From positions 868,001 to 932,000 of the forward strand of contig WIUZ02000002.1 in the NCBI GenBank assembly GCA_015956445.1: a stretch of DNA of 64,000 nucleotides, written 5' to 3'. The notes beneath the pieces were generated by a model, which saw nothing but the letters and a program-made list of their open reading frames with translations, searched no databases and had not been told where the DNA came from. The DNA is from Thelephora terrestris (Eukaryota; Basidiomycota; Agaricomycetes; Thelephorales; Thelephoraceae). The position numbers and the translations under genes were made by a program. Shown here in pieces: positions 11,750 to 23,202 of this stretch (its first letter is position 1; every line of letters begins with the position of its first letter).

Positions 11750-12473
11750 CACTGGGGGCAGATCCCTACCTACCCGGCAGGCAAAATGAGGGCTTTTTGA
11801 GAGTTTTTCAACAATTTACACAGATTTTACCCAGTAGGTTCATTGTGAACAAATTCAAAACTTACCCACCACTTTGCCCTCAATTTGATCGGCAGGTAAG
11901 TCTTGAAATTGTTCTCAACAAGCTCATCAGTTTGCCCATGAGGTACTTCTTTGACAAAACTCTAAGAGTTCTTTCACAAATTGCACAAAATGTGTCCACC
12001 ACATCATCTGAGCCACTTGCCCAAAGTTCTTTCACAAATTACCCGCAAATTTGCCCACAACATGTTCAATCATGTACACAGTGGGATTGTTGACAGTTTG
12101 TCAAGAAATTGAGCATATTAAGAGTTTGTTGTGATTACATCAAAGAAAACCTGGTGAGTATGTTACTGAGTATGTTGTGAGCAAGTTTTGAAAGAACTAT
12201 TGATGAGTGGCTCAGAGCATGTGTTGGGCACATTTGGTGCAATTTGTGAAAGAACTCTTAGAGTTTTGTCAAGGAAGTACCTCATGGGCAAACTGATGAG
12301 CTTGTTGAGAACAATTTCAAAACTTACCCACTGATCAAAGTGTGGGCAAAGTGGTGGGTAAGTTTTGAATTTGTTCACAATTAACCCACTGGGTAAAATC
12401 TGAACAAATTGTTGAAAAACTCTCAAAAAACCCTCAATTTGCCCGCTGGGTAAGTAGGGGTCTGCCCCCAGTG
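11750..12473. mobile_element. CACTG foldback MITE (724 bp), TSD TTA
   Basis: The element runs CACTGGGGGCAGATCCC...GGTCTGCCCCCAGTG with long inverted arms of about 300 bp. TTA flanks both sides (11747-11749 and 12474-12476). Copy N1 has the uninterrupted target (...CCCTTATCAAG..., complement near 9630), which confirms the boundaries. CACT ends with a 3-bp duplication fit the CACTA superfamily. It is non-autonomous. Confidence 0.85.
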
Positions 12474-14572
12474 TTATCAAGTCCAAACAAAGGGAGATAA
12501 GGAGTGTGGGAACGCTAAGTAAGGGAAGCGAACAAGTATGACGCATGGGAGAATAAAGGACAAAGGGCCTTACTAGCGTGTGAAGGATTGCATAAAAGAT
12601 AATGAATGTCTGCATGAAACATAGGGGTAAAGATAACACTAGTCCTAAAAGAAAGGGGGGGATGGGGTCATGAAAGTTCGTACCTGGGGATCACACCCAA
12701 GGGTCAGGTGGAAACCTCTCATTGCTTTGTGCAATTTTCGAGCAGCTCTGAGATAAGGGACCATGCATCATCTCTTGTTGTCTGTAGGCGGTAACAGCAT
12801 CACGGATTAGTGGCAACCTCAACGTACGTCCGAACATGAGGAGGTCGGGCCTAGACTCATGGGACATGAGGGATTACAGATTCGCCAGTGTTTCATGCTA
12901 GCGGCTACTTCCACATTCGCTTGGCTAAACAAAAGGAGTCTAAGGCACTCCTTCCGAACAACGGCAATTCCTTCCTCCGGTTAGGAGACTGTGATGTGAC
13001 TGTCCACGTGTGTGATCAGGGTCCAGGGTTGGTCGTTATTGTGATGTCATAAATGAGTCATCAGGGTCGTAAAGGGGTCGTCAAGGTCATGAGACCTATT
13101 TTTAGTGCGCGCGTGTTCTAGGCGCTCCGGAACGCAGTTCTTCCAAGGCCGTCCCGCGGGCCGAGGTGTCAGCTTGATGTAGTAAGCCAACGATGATGGT
13201 ACAGGGGTGGAAGTTGATGTGACCCAGACCAATGAGGTTCGTCGAGGTAGGTCACGTGAAGGATCACTGATCTAGGCTATAAGAAGGACATCTTCTTGGA
13301 GCCATCTTTGATCAGCAACACCAGCAACTTCCCCATCATCTTACCAAAACATGTCCTTCCCCAACAACCATACCTACAAAGTTGCCAATGGCATCTCCAC
13401 CATCTCTCGCATTGACCGTCGTGCCGCCAACCGCAAGACCTACGCCAATGAGGCGGGGGTTCCCTACACCACCAATGAACAGGTGGGGTGGAGTTTGAAA
13501 TAATGTTGTGATATTTCTAACTCTTTCCCAATTAGATCGTGGAGGTTGTCAAGCAGGTGGACGCCGAACGTCTCAGGGAGATGATCCCACATTTGATGGG
13601 GTTGACCTGGGACGATGAGCTCTGGGTCCGGTCCATGATCGCCGAGAAGGTGATCTTCCAGATGAGGGGTAGGTTCGGGGAACTGGAGCATCCGATCAAG
13701 AAGGAGCTCTGGTACACCCTGCAGAGGGGGATCTACGATCAGGACCTGTTGGAGCACGGGGCAACTGTTCCTCGGGCCGTCCGCCATGCCACCGCTTCCA
13801 CCACGCTGTTGTGGTCGCTCGTTCGAGAGGGGGAAAGCTGGGTAGGTTTTCCGTTTGGATATTCAAGTATGACTCTCGACTAACCAAACTGCCTAGGTCG
13901 AACGTTTAGAGCGCGAGGTGAAAGAGGCGAAGGCAGACATTCTTTGTCTGTCTGCTGAGGGTCTCTTGATGAAGGAAACGATGGCCAACTTTCAGAAGAG
14001 GACGAACGAGGCGTTGGAGGCGATGGTCGCTAACCATCAAGAGTTAGTCGCCAGCCTGAAGGTTCGGGATGTCAACATTAGGAAGACCTTAGATACAAGG
14101 GACGATCGCCTGGATAGGCACTCGAAGAAGATTGGGGATGAAAGCAGCAAGGTATGCCGCTTTCATCATTCTCTTTGTGAATGATAAAAGCTGACATTCC
14201 CTAGATTGATGAACTCAAGGATTTAGTGTTCGTGTTGACAGCACGGGTCGATTCCTTGCAGGACAAGACCTGCAACTGCAAGGAAGGTCCTGTGTTGGTT
14301 GGACAGGGTACGGCCAATGTTCCGTTCGAGTTGGAATACACCGACAAGGTGGTACTCCCATCGCCTAACCCGTCGTCCTACGCCACGCCTCCGATCGAGA
14401 ACGTGGTTCCTGTTCCAACTCCGGCTCCAGCTTCTACTTTGGCCGAGTCCAACAAGGAGAACTGTCGGCATTGCCCACTGTGGCCAATCAGTCAGCTGGT
14501 GAAGATCAAGGATGAGGTCATGGTTGTTGACCGTGCTGAAGATACTCCGAGGGTCGCCGAGGTACGTCCGGT

Positions 14573-15295
14573 CACTGGGGGCAGACCCCTACTTACCCGG
14601 CAGGCAAATTGAGGGTTTTTTGAGAGTTTTACAACAATTTACTCATATTTTACCCAGTGGGTTCATTGTGAATAAATTCAAAACTTACCCACCACTTTGC
14701 CCTCAATTTGATCAGTGGGTAAGTCTTGAAATTGTTCTCAACAAGCTCATCAATTTGCCCATGAGGTACTTCTTTGACAAAACTCTAAGAGTTCTTTCAC
14801 AAATTGCACAAAATGTGTCCACCACATCATCTGAGCCACTTGCCCAAAGTCCTTTCACAAGTTACCCAGAAATTTGCCCACAACATGTCAATCATGTACA
14901 CAGTGGGATTGTTGAGAGTTTGTCAAGAAATTGAGCACATCAAGAGTTTGTTGTGATTACATCAAAGAAAACCTGGTGAGTATGTTACTGAGTATGTTGT
15001 GAGCAAGTTTTGAAAGAACTATTGATGAGTGGCTCAGAGCATGTGTTGGGCACATTTGGTGCAATTTGTGAAAGAACTCTTAGAGTTTTGTCAAAGAAGT
15101 ACCTCATGGGCAAATTGATGAGCTTGTTGAGAACAATTTCAAAACTTACCCACTGATCAAATTGAGGGCAAAGTGGTGGGTAAGTTTTGAATTTGTTCGC
15201 AATTAACCCACTGGGTAAAATCTGAGTAAATTGTTGTAAAACTCTCAAAAAACCCTCAATTTGCCTGCCAGGTAAGTAGGGGTCTGCCCCCAGTG
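14573..15295. mobile_element. CACTG foldback MITE (723 bp), TSD GGT
   Basis: A near copy of 11750-12473 (CACTGGGGGCAGACCCC...GGTCTGCCCCCAGTG). GGT flanks both sides (14570-14572 and 15296-15298). The group 2 paralogue near 45380 shows the empty site. Similarity to the first copy along the whole length suggests recent activity. Confidence 0.85.
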
Positions 15296-15942
15296 GGTGG
15301 TAACATGGCAGTGTTGTAAACGCTCGCGACGCCGCAACAATCATTGCATGGCTCCCTCAGCTTACCCATACCCTCGTCCAGTTGAGTCGGATGGTGACCA
15401 GTCTGGTTGAGATGAGGGAGGAGGATTCATATCGGGTCAACCATCCCAACTGACAGGTCGAGTCGGAGGTCCAGCATGTGATGATTTCGCCGTTTACCCC
15501 CTTTTAATTCCTTTTATTTAACGCCTCATCACCACTAAGTCAGTTGGTGCCCTGCCCTAAACAAGGCAGTAAACTGTTTATTATGCCATATGCCCTATGC
15601 CTAACGTTTCAAAGTCCAATACGTGGAACGTGCTACTAGTCAAGATACCCCAGAAGACCCGAGGTATAATACGTGAACATGTACCAGCGAACCTTCATAC
15701 GAAGATTCCCCCTACCTGGCCCTCTGTTGCCCCTGGACGACTAGTAGATATTCAGGCTACCGGCAACAAGCGATGTATTAATAAGTGTCGCGCGTTGACC
15801 TCTCGCAGAAGTCAACCAGCTTATTAATCTGACCCTTGGATTGGACTTACGAAAATCATTATGCTTTACGACTCATGGATCATGCACAAAAAGACAAGAA
15901 AGAAGATCAATTCCAAGGAAGTCCAACAGTACAAAAGAGTTA

Positions 15943-17150
15943 TTAATCAATATCTCTGCAAATCCTTTGTACTATTTCCAAGGCCAACCTCACCAACTCC
16001 TCGTTCAACCAGTTCTGCTCCCTAATCTCGTTTGGATCCACGTCCGACAAGTCATCATAATCTGGAAGCTCCGTATCAGAGTTCGGTTCACTATCAGGAA
16101 CGAACTCGGTGTACGGGTCATACTCCAAGGCAGGCCATTGACGACGACTACCCCAAGGAATAGACACGAACTCAGGACGAGGGGTGTCCCTACGGACAAC
16201 TCCCAAGTTCTGGTAGAACTCGTTGCTCCCAATCTCAATGACCTCATCATCAACAGGAACTAACCTGTTCTCGTGACGGACCAACAAACGAGCGGGTGGC
16301 GACTCGGCCCAATTAGGAATTATCGGTGACCAGGCCCGATGCAGAACCTCCAACTCTTCCTCTTCAACTCGGACCTCCGGCTCGTTGCACCTCCTCTGGA
16401 GATCCTGGACCTCTCCGGTCAACTCGGAGACACGACGAGTAAGGCGGACCTAAAGGAATAGGGTTAGAAGATAACAAAAACCTTCAACCCCTACCCCTTA
16501 CCTTATCGTCCTCCAATCCTCCGGTCTTAGTAACCAGAGCCCGGACCAAGTCTTTAAGAGTGGCCAACTCTCCCTTCAACAAATCAATGTCGGCGCCCTG
16601 CCGAACGATACTATCTTCCTGTCCATGGATAACCCCTTGCATATCCTCTTTCCAATTCTCCAGAGCTTCTATCTTCTCGCGACGACCATCAATGCGCTCG
16701 TTGACATGAGCCACTTCATCCATTAACATGGACCCAACGTTCCCCGTATGAAGAATGCTGGCCTCCAACACGGAGTTGAAGGTTTCGTTGGCCTCAGTCA
16801 CGAACTCGACACCCCTATTGAGGAGTTCATTCGCATAAGGGTTAGTCTTGATGCGCGCCAACTTGCACCGAGACACCCTTCGAGCAGCTTGGAGAAAGTC
16901 CCTGAAACCTAAAAGGAGTTAGTTCGCTTTCCTAAAATCGGAATGCGCAACCAGACCCCCCACCTAGATCAGAGAACCCTTCCTTAGGGTCGGCGGTGGC
17001 GGTGCTGTCCATAACAGATCCCAAAGTAGGATAAGGGCGGGAAGGATCACGACGAGCGTGGGAGAAGCGGTCGATGTTGAAGTTACTCTCCTGGACAGGA
17101 GAGTAGGAAGTAGAGCGGCGGGTGGGAACACGAGTTTGAGCACAAGGCAT
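15943..17150 (-). CDS. Antisense gene of group 3 unit H: coiled-coil/acidic protein, function unknown
   Basis: Start at 17150 (MPCAQTRVPTRRSTSYS), ending at 15943 (VQRICRDID). About four exons with short introns: a basic Arg/Ser-rich first exon, a helical exon (about 16870-16510, with LLNRGVEFVTEANETFNS), a short linker exon, and an acidic tail (16440-15943, with DDEVIEIGSNEFYQN and ELPDYDDLSDVDPNE). No catalytic motif. The gene's TATA region is where the hAT-like element landed, so this copy has probably lost its promoter. Close paralogue of 40283-41548. Confidence 0.6.
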
Positions 17151-17219
17151 GTTGGCTGTGCGTGTGTAACAAAGGAGGGTTTGTTGGAAGACCAGTCATC
17201 CAACCCCCTTTGGTTATAT

Positions 17220-20200
17220 CAGCAGCTGCAGCCCAGTCAATATAAATATTAAGCTACTAAACATGACTACATTTATAAAGGCCCATGTTAGATCTGACAA
17301 TTACAATTATTATGCTATGGCTCAGCTGGCTAGCCATTGCCTCGGTTCAGTGGCCAGGTGGGATCTGCTGCCTTGGGTCTGGAGGGGTGATGGATTGATG
17401 GGACAGATCCACTCTTCTGGGTTCTCACCTGGGGCTACTGGTGGGGTTCCAAATGGGGTAATGTGCTTACATAATGAAAAATAAATGACTGCCAATAATT
17501 TCAAATAATTCCATAAAAATTCCAAAAAATGGTAGAAGTTTCCCACGGCCTCTGGAAAGGACAGAAGGAAGAAAACAACCACTGGAGATTTCCAATCAAG
17601 ATTCCCAAAAAGGAAATATTGATAGCTTATATAAGCAATAATATGAGCTATTTTTAGGATGGGATTTCCAAAAGAGAAAAATTTGATAGATTACATAAGC
17701 AGATCATGTGACTTATTTGAAGCAGCATGGGAGTAATTTTGACAGCTTATGTAAGCAGGTCATGTGGCTGATGAGGTAAGTGAGTCATGTGACTTACCAA
17801 AAAAGGAAATTTCCCTTTTAGGAAATAGTTTCCAAAAAAGGAAATTTCTTTTTTAAGAAATTATTTCTAAATAAGGAAATTCTATTTTAGGGAATAATTT
17901 CCAAAAAGAGATTATTTTTAGAACATTATTTTCCAGATTTTTTTTAAAAGAATGATCTCTAAAAATAGAAAATTTAATAATTTGCTTCAAAACCAAAAAT
18001 GATTTTTTTTGGATGTCTTGATGATGCACATAAAAAATGCCTTTGAATAAAATCAGGTTTTTCATTAATTCAGAGAAGTTACACATGTGTGTAACAACAC
18101 CAAACTTATCTGTCATTTTTATCACCTAATAACACATGGTTCTGGTTTGTGGTCCAATTATCCTAACCTAAACCTATCTTAACAAAAATATAAACCTAAG
18201 TCTGTGCCTCACTTGATCCTAGCCCTAATTTAATCCTAAACCCAAACTTGATCCTGAACCTAAACCTAACCCTGTTCTAAACCTAAACCTAGCCTTAAAC
18301 CTGCCCCAAACCTAAGCCTAAACTTAACCCTGCCCTAAACCTACCCATGCCCTAAATCTAACCCTAGACCCAACCATAACCATAACCGTAACCGTAACCG
18401 CAACTGCAACCCTAAACCTAAACCTAGACTAAACCTCAACCTAGACCTAACCTAGCCCTAGGCCTGACCCTGGCTCTAGCTCTAGCTTTAACCCTGCCCC
18501 TAACACTCATCCCAGCCCTAGCCCTAACCCTTGAGCCACAGGAACAAATGAGTTAGGCTGCAGGAATACAATGTGAACCACAATTACCCACACTATGCAT
18601 CCAACTACCACTTAGGTACATCCATCTGCTAGACCCACCAGCTAGTGGGCCTACAAGCCCACAGATTCATACACATGTAGATCCACAACCAGTTTTCTGA
18701 CCAAACCCAACCACAAACCTCACTCCATATTGTACAGAATACTGTGACTTGGGCAATGTGGACAAAAGGCTGGCCACAAGCAGATTGGGAACAAACTACC
18801 ATGTCATAGGTCTACGGGTTTGTAGGCCTATGAGTTTATGGGTCTAATCAAGTAGATGAACTTTCCATCTGTCCACATTGCCCCAAGTCACAGTATTCTG
18901 TACAATATGGAGTGAGGTTTGTGGTTGGGTTTGGTCAGAAAACTGGTTGTGGATCTACATGTGTATGAATCTGTGGGCTTGTAGGCCCACTAGCTGGTGG
19001 GTCTAGCAGATGGATGTACCTAAGTGGTAGTTGGATGCATAGTGTGGGTAATTGTGGTTCACATTGTATTCCTGCAGCCTAACTCATTTGTTCCTGTGGC
19101 TCAAGGGTTAGGGCTAGGGCTGGGATGAGTGTTAGGGGCAGGGTTAAAGCTAGAGCTAGAGCCAGGGTCAGGCCTAGGGCTAGGTTAGGTCTAGGTTGAG
19201 GTTTAGTCTAGGTTTAGGTTTAGGGTTGCAGTTGCGGTTACGGTTACGGTTATGGTTATGGTTGGGTCTAGGGTTAGATTTAGGGCATGGGTAGGTTTAG
19301 GGCAGGGTTAAGTTTAGGCTTAGGTTTGGGGCAGGTTTAAGGCTAGGTTTAGGTTTAGAACAGGGTTAGGTTTAGGTTCAGGATCAAGTTTGGGTTTAGG
19401 ATTAAATTAGGGCTAGGATCAAGTGAGGCACAGACTTAGGTTTATATTTTTGTTAAGATAGGTTTAGGTTAGGATAATTGGACCACAAACCAGAACCATG
19501 TGTTATTAGGTGATAAAAATGACAGATAAGTTTGGTGTTGTTACACACATGTGTAACTTCTCTGAATTAATGAAAAACCTGATTTTATTCAAAGGCATTT
19601 TTTATGTGCATCATCAAGACATCCAAAAAAAATCATTTTTGGTTTTGAAGCAAATTATTAAATTTTCTATTTTTAGAGATCATTCTTTTAAAAAAAAATC
19701 TGGAAAATAATGTTCTAAAAATAATCTCTTTTTGGAAATTATTCCCTAAAATAGAATTTCCTTATTTAGAAATAATTTCTTAAAAAAGAAATTTCCTTTT
19801 TTGGAAACTATTTCCTAAAAGGGAAATTTCCTTTTTTGGTAAGTCACATGACTCACTTACCTCATCAGCCACATGACCTGCTTACATAAGCTGTCAAAAT
19901 TACTCCCATGCTGCTTCAAATAAGTCACATGATCTGCTTATGTAATCTATCAAATTTTTCTCTTTTGGAAATCCCATCCTAAAAATAGCTCATATTATTG
20001 CTTATATAAGCTATTAATATTTCCTTTTTGGGAATCTTGATTGGAAATCTCCAGTGGTTGTTTTCTTCCTTCTGTCCTTTCCAGAGGCCGTGGGAAACTT
20101 CTACCATTTTTTGGAATTTTTATGGAATTATTTGAAATTATTGGCAGTCATTTATTTTTCATTATGTAAGCACATTACCCCATTTGGAACCCCACCAGTA

Positions 20201-20437
20201 GCCCCAGGTGAGAACCCAGAAGAGTGGATCTGTCCCATCAATCCATCACCCCTCCAGACCCAAGGCAGCAGATCCCACCTGGCCACTGAACCGAGGCAAT
20301 GGGTTCACCTGACCAAGACGATGGATCAGATATCTGCTCACGAAGCAACAATGTAAATGTGGGATTAGACATGACCATTTAAAAAGGTTGTGTCCTTTGC
20401 AAACATGAATCAATATATTTTTTGGGCTGCAGCTATT
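17220..20437. mobile_element. hAT-like giant foldback element with telomere-like repeats
   Basis: Ends are CAGCAGCTGCAGCCCA and its near complement TGGGCTGCAGCTATT(G). GGTTATAT occurs on both sides (17212-17219 and 20438-20445), 7 or 8 bp depending on how the shared G is assigned. The empty site is seen in copy I near 40218. Most of it is a palindrome (about 17335-20301, centre about 18820) with arms near 1.48 kb and few mismatches. No transposase is encoded. CAG...CTG ends and an 8-bp duplication point to hAT mobilisation. Confidence 0.75.
17335..20301. repeat. Near-perfect 3-kb inverted repeat with interstitial telomere-like arms
   Basis: The left arm opens with CCATTGCCTCGGTTCAGTGG and the right arm closes with its complement. 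Inside, 18165-18540 is CCTAAACCTAACCC-like and 19100-19475 is the TTAGGTTTAGGG-like complement. The spacer is about 18765-18876. Outer arm parts are rich in AAAAAGGAAATTT and GTCACATGA motifs shared with the foldbacks at 45664 and 56911. Open frames within the arms mirror each other and are not genes. Confidence 0.8.
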
Positions 20438-23202
20438 GGTTATATACCAAATGCCACGCCCCCTTCACGACTCAGGAGTTGAGTCATCCTTTCTATTGTT
20501 TACTGCGCATGACCCACATGACATCATATGCCCCTATTTCTTAGTCATATGCTCCCCTTTTGCCATTGGCTGTTAGTCAGTCATACCCACATTCCTTCCG
20601 AACATTCCCATGATACGTCATGCTTTGTAACTGCTTTATAATGCTCTCAAATTGCTATTGGCCGCCACACTTTTGTTTATCAGCTGATAATTTGTAGCAT
20701 TAGTCACCACGTAACGCACAGACCATGCAGTGCTGTGCACGGACCATGTTTGTCTGTGTTTGTATCATTAATGTAGTTACATGTCACTGTCACGTCACAA
20801 ATCTAAGTAGTATATATACTCAGAGTAGTTTAGCTTGTACTCCTTAGATTTGTTATCATCAGACTCTCCGTGACCTCTACTGATGTGTGCTTAGAGCAAG
20901 AGTGCCTGAAGACCCTTGTCTCCTTCTTTCTCCTTCTCTCCAATCTAGTCTGTGAAGAGATTTCCGATATCCCTGGGTTTGCAACAAGGGGATTACTGTG
21001 TGTTTGACCCTTGAGTGTGAAAGGTTTGGATAGCAAGAGTGCTATTGAACTGTAGAGGTCGCGTCGGCCTGACACAGCATAGGCACCTCACCTGACTCGC
21101 AGTACAGGATCCCAGCCAGGCCTCTGATGAGGGAGACAGAGGGTCACTCTTCGACTACGTCGACAGCGCTGCCGAGCAGTCACCCGGTGATGGAGATGTG
21201 GGACCAAGTGTTCCGCAGTTCGGTGACATCTGGGAGGCTGATTGGTCCGTACGAAGGCATCTCTTCCTATTGGCTTGAACTAGACATTCAGTTGAGCGTG
21301 GAGGACGGAGACGCTATGTTCGGAGAGATCCTCGCGAGGAGGGGCTGGTTCTTCGATCTCCGGGATGGAACACTGATGACCATGAGGCCTGCCGTAGATA
21401 GAGTCGACTTTTGACAGGACATTGATAGCACCGTATATAGCCATGTTGTTCCGATTTGCCGTGAATGGATTGTGCGTTGTGTGTGTTTTGAATGATGGTT
21501 ATGAAGGATAAGGAGTGTGAAGCATTCAAAACATAAGAAGTGGTAAGAAGAGTTCGAAGAAAGAGCGTGTTATAAAAAGTTTAAAAATACCATGTTCCTG
21601 ACAATTTTAAGGAAGATTATCAATTTCGAGACCTTGCAGAAATTTTGGAGGCGTTGTCCATTTTCAAAGACGATCCCGCTGGCTACAGCGCTGCCTGTTC
21701 CAAAGCCGGGATAAAGCCCATCGTCCACCCCTTCTGGCAGAACCTCCCCTATTCAGACATTTACCTTGGAATTACCCCCGACATTCTCCACCAACTCTAC
21801 CAAGGGGTTATGAAGCACCTCCTGTCTTGGGTTACAACTGCCTTCAGAGAGAAAGAAATCAACACTCGTTGCCGGTGCCTCCCCCCAAATCACAACATCC
21901 GAGCATTCTCTAAGGGAATCACGTCCCTTTCACGGGTGACTGGAAAAGAGCATGCCGATATGTGTCGCATTCTTCTTGGGCTAGTCATCGACCTTAAACT
22001 CCCAGGCAGCACTTCCCCAATTTCCCTCATCAGCGCTATTCGCTCACTTCTTGACTTCCTCTACCTTGCACAATATCCCCTACATACCTCCGAAACCCTT
22101 CGACTTCTGCATGAGTCACTCGAACGATTTCACGCAAACAAACACATCTTTGTCGACCTTGGTATCCGTAACGATTTCAACCTCCAAAAGCTGCACTCCC
22201 TTGTTCACTATGTCAATTCCATCAAATTATTCGGGACTACTGATAATTATAACACAGAGTACACAGAACACCTCCACATCGACCTGGAGAAGGACGCGTA
22301 CCGGGCAACAAATCACAAGGATGAGTACGCACAAATGACAGCCTGGTTGGAGCGAAGGGAAAAGATCCTTCAGTTTGAGAGTTATCTCAAATCACGTCTC
22401 AACACCCGACCAACAATTCTCCTCCAATCCACGGACATGGCCTACAATGGGTCCCTTACCTTGACGAAGTGGCCATCAGCCCGGGCGGTCGACTTAGATT
22501 GCATCACCAACAATTATGGTGTGAAGTTTTTCCGAGAAGCCCTCCGCCACCACATTGTCCTTGCACGACACTCTGGCCCACTGCTCACAAGGAATCAAGT
22601 TGAATGCCAGATCCTGTACATAAACCTCCCCTTTACAACCCTCTCTGTGTTCCATAGGCTCAAATTCACTGCCCCGGGTGACACAACCATGGCAAAATGT
22701 GTCACCCTGGACTCGATTCATGCCCGGCCACAATTGCTGACAAAGAAGGGGAAAAAAGTTCCAGCCCGCTTTGACACGGTCCTCTTGAAAGTTGGTTCAG
22801 GTGAGGAAGTGGGCATGCAAGGTGCGCTTCACGAACTCTCGCGGCTCACACTTTGCTCAACGTATGTACAAAGGTTACCATGTGGGCCAGATTCGAGTAA
22901 TCTTCACTCTGCCAGCTGGTGTGGATGGTGTTTCAACTGAACCACTCGCATACATCGAATGGTTCTCCAAGTTCACAACTCCTGATCCAAATCACCAAAT
23001 GTTCAAGCTGAACCGAAGCCTAGATGGCGGGGAGCGGGTAGTGAGTATTGACCCTGTGTCAACAATTCAGCGAAGCGCCCATCTCTTCCCAAAGTTTGGC
23101 CCAGTTGTGCCAGAGGGGTGGACTTCAAATAACGTGCTCGAGAAGTGTAGCACCTTTTATCTCAACCCATTCACGGACCGACATATGTACTTTACCCTCT
23201 AA

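Larger units (their letters stand above)
15477..21074 (+). mobile_element. TGT unit group 3, copy H, carrying an hAT-like foldback
   Basis: Starts TGTGATGATTTCGCC and ends GTCGCGTCGGCCTGACA. CAGCA flanks both sides (15472-15476 and 21075-21079). It is inserted in the tail of the group 2 antisense gene. The LTR TATA box (TATATATACTC, 20811-20821) fires rightward. The antisense gene is on the minus strand (15943-17150). The insertion at 17220-20437 separates the two halves. Without it the unit is about 2.4 kb, like copy I. Confidence 0.8.
13351..21414 (+). pseudogene. Antisense gene of group 2 unit N2, interrupted by a MITE and a group 3 unit
   Basis: Starts ATG at 13351 (MSFPNNHTYKVANG) after a TATA box (CTATAAGAAGG near 13278). 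The exon near 13536-13840 encodes the DELW...GIYDQDLL domain, 13890-14155 the coiled coil, and 14206-14572 a Cys/Pro-containing linker. The MITE (14573-15295) and the group 3 unit (15477-21074) then interrupt. The tail resumes after 21080 and ends at 21414. It is a paralogue of the gene in N1. It is a fossil, broken by insertions. Confidence 0.65.
11252..21603 (-). mobile_element. TGT unit group 2, copy N2, carrying nested insertions
   Basis: Starts TGTCAGGGCCACTCTACCCC and ends CATGTTCCTGACA. Flanks are ACTTT (11247-11251) and ATTTT (21604-21608), a 5-bp duplication with one difference. The Plavaka frame resumes exactly after the second flank. The LTR promoter points left and the antisense gene is on the plus strand. 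Insertions are MITE 11750-12473, MITE 14573-15295 and a group 3 unit 15477-21074. Removing them leaves about 3.3 kb, the same as copy N1. Confidence 0.8.
6222..23202 (+). pseudogene. Plavaka-type (CACTA/KDZ) transposase, split by two insertions
   Basis: Transposase of a cut-and-paste DNA transposon. The start at 6222 gives a Cys/His finger (CPGCGRFF...HLKFTRDPRC), followed by an acidic Ser/Asp-rich linker to 6806. A group 2 unit (6807-10121) interrupts. Coding resumes at 10122 with the conserved WAKLRGPSS block, then KLGLSFSTADELN (from about 10454), TGKWWWTRQ, SSDKTRVVMFG and VYLTIGNIPKELC (10793-11251). A second group 2 unit (11252-21603) interrupts. The rest, 21604-23202, includes ITPDILHQLYQGVMKHLL, FNLQKLHSLVHYVNSIKLFG, NTEYTEHLHIDLEKDAYR and a C-terminal LAYIEWFSKF...FGPVVPEGW. 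Introns lie near 10388, 10737 and possibly 22797, where the frame changes. Coding DNA without insertions is about 3.3 kb, near family size. Terminal repeats were not located. The gene cannot produce an intact transposase. Confidence 0.85.

Noticed and set aside
17335-20301. Head-to-head telomere fusion
   Set aside because: In a fusion, TTAGGG runs into CCCTAA. Here the left arm is CCTAA-type and the right arm TTAGG-type, the opposite order, and the arrays lie inside elements with clean target duplications.
15477-21074. Unit H as an ordinary LTR retrotransposon with two LTRs
   Set aside because: The two ends share no direct repeat, no primer-binding site or pol is present, and copy I shows the same single-unit structure.
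22494-22733. Minus-strand gene inside the Plavaka region
   Set aside because: Shadow of the well-supported plus-strand transposase frame.
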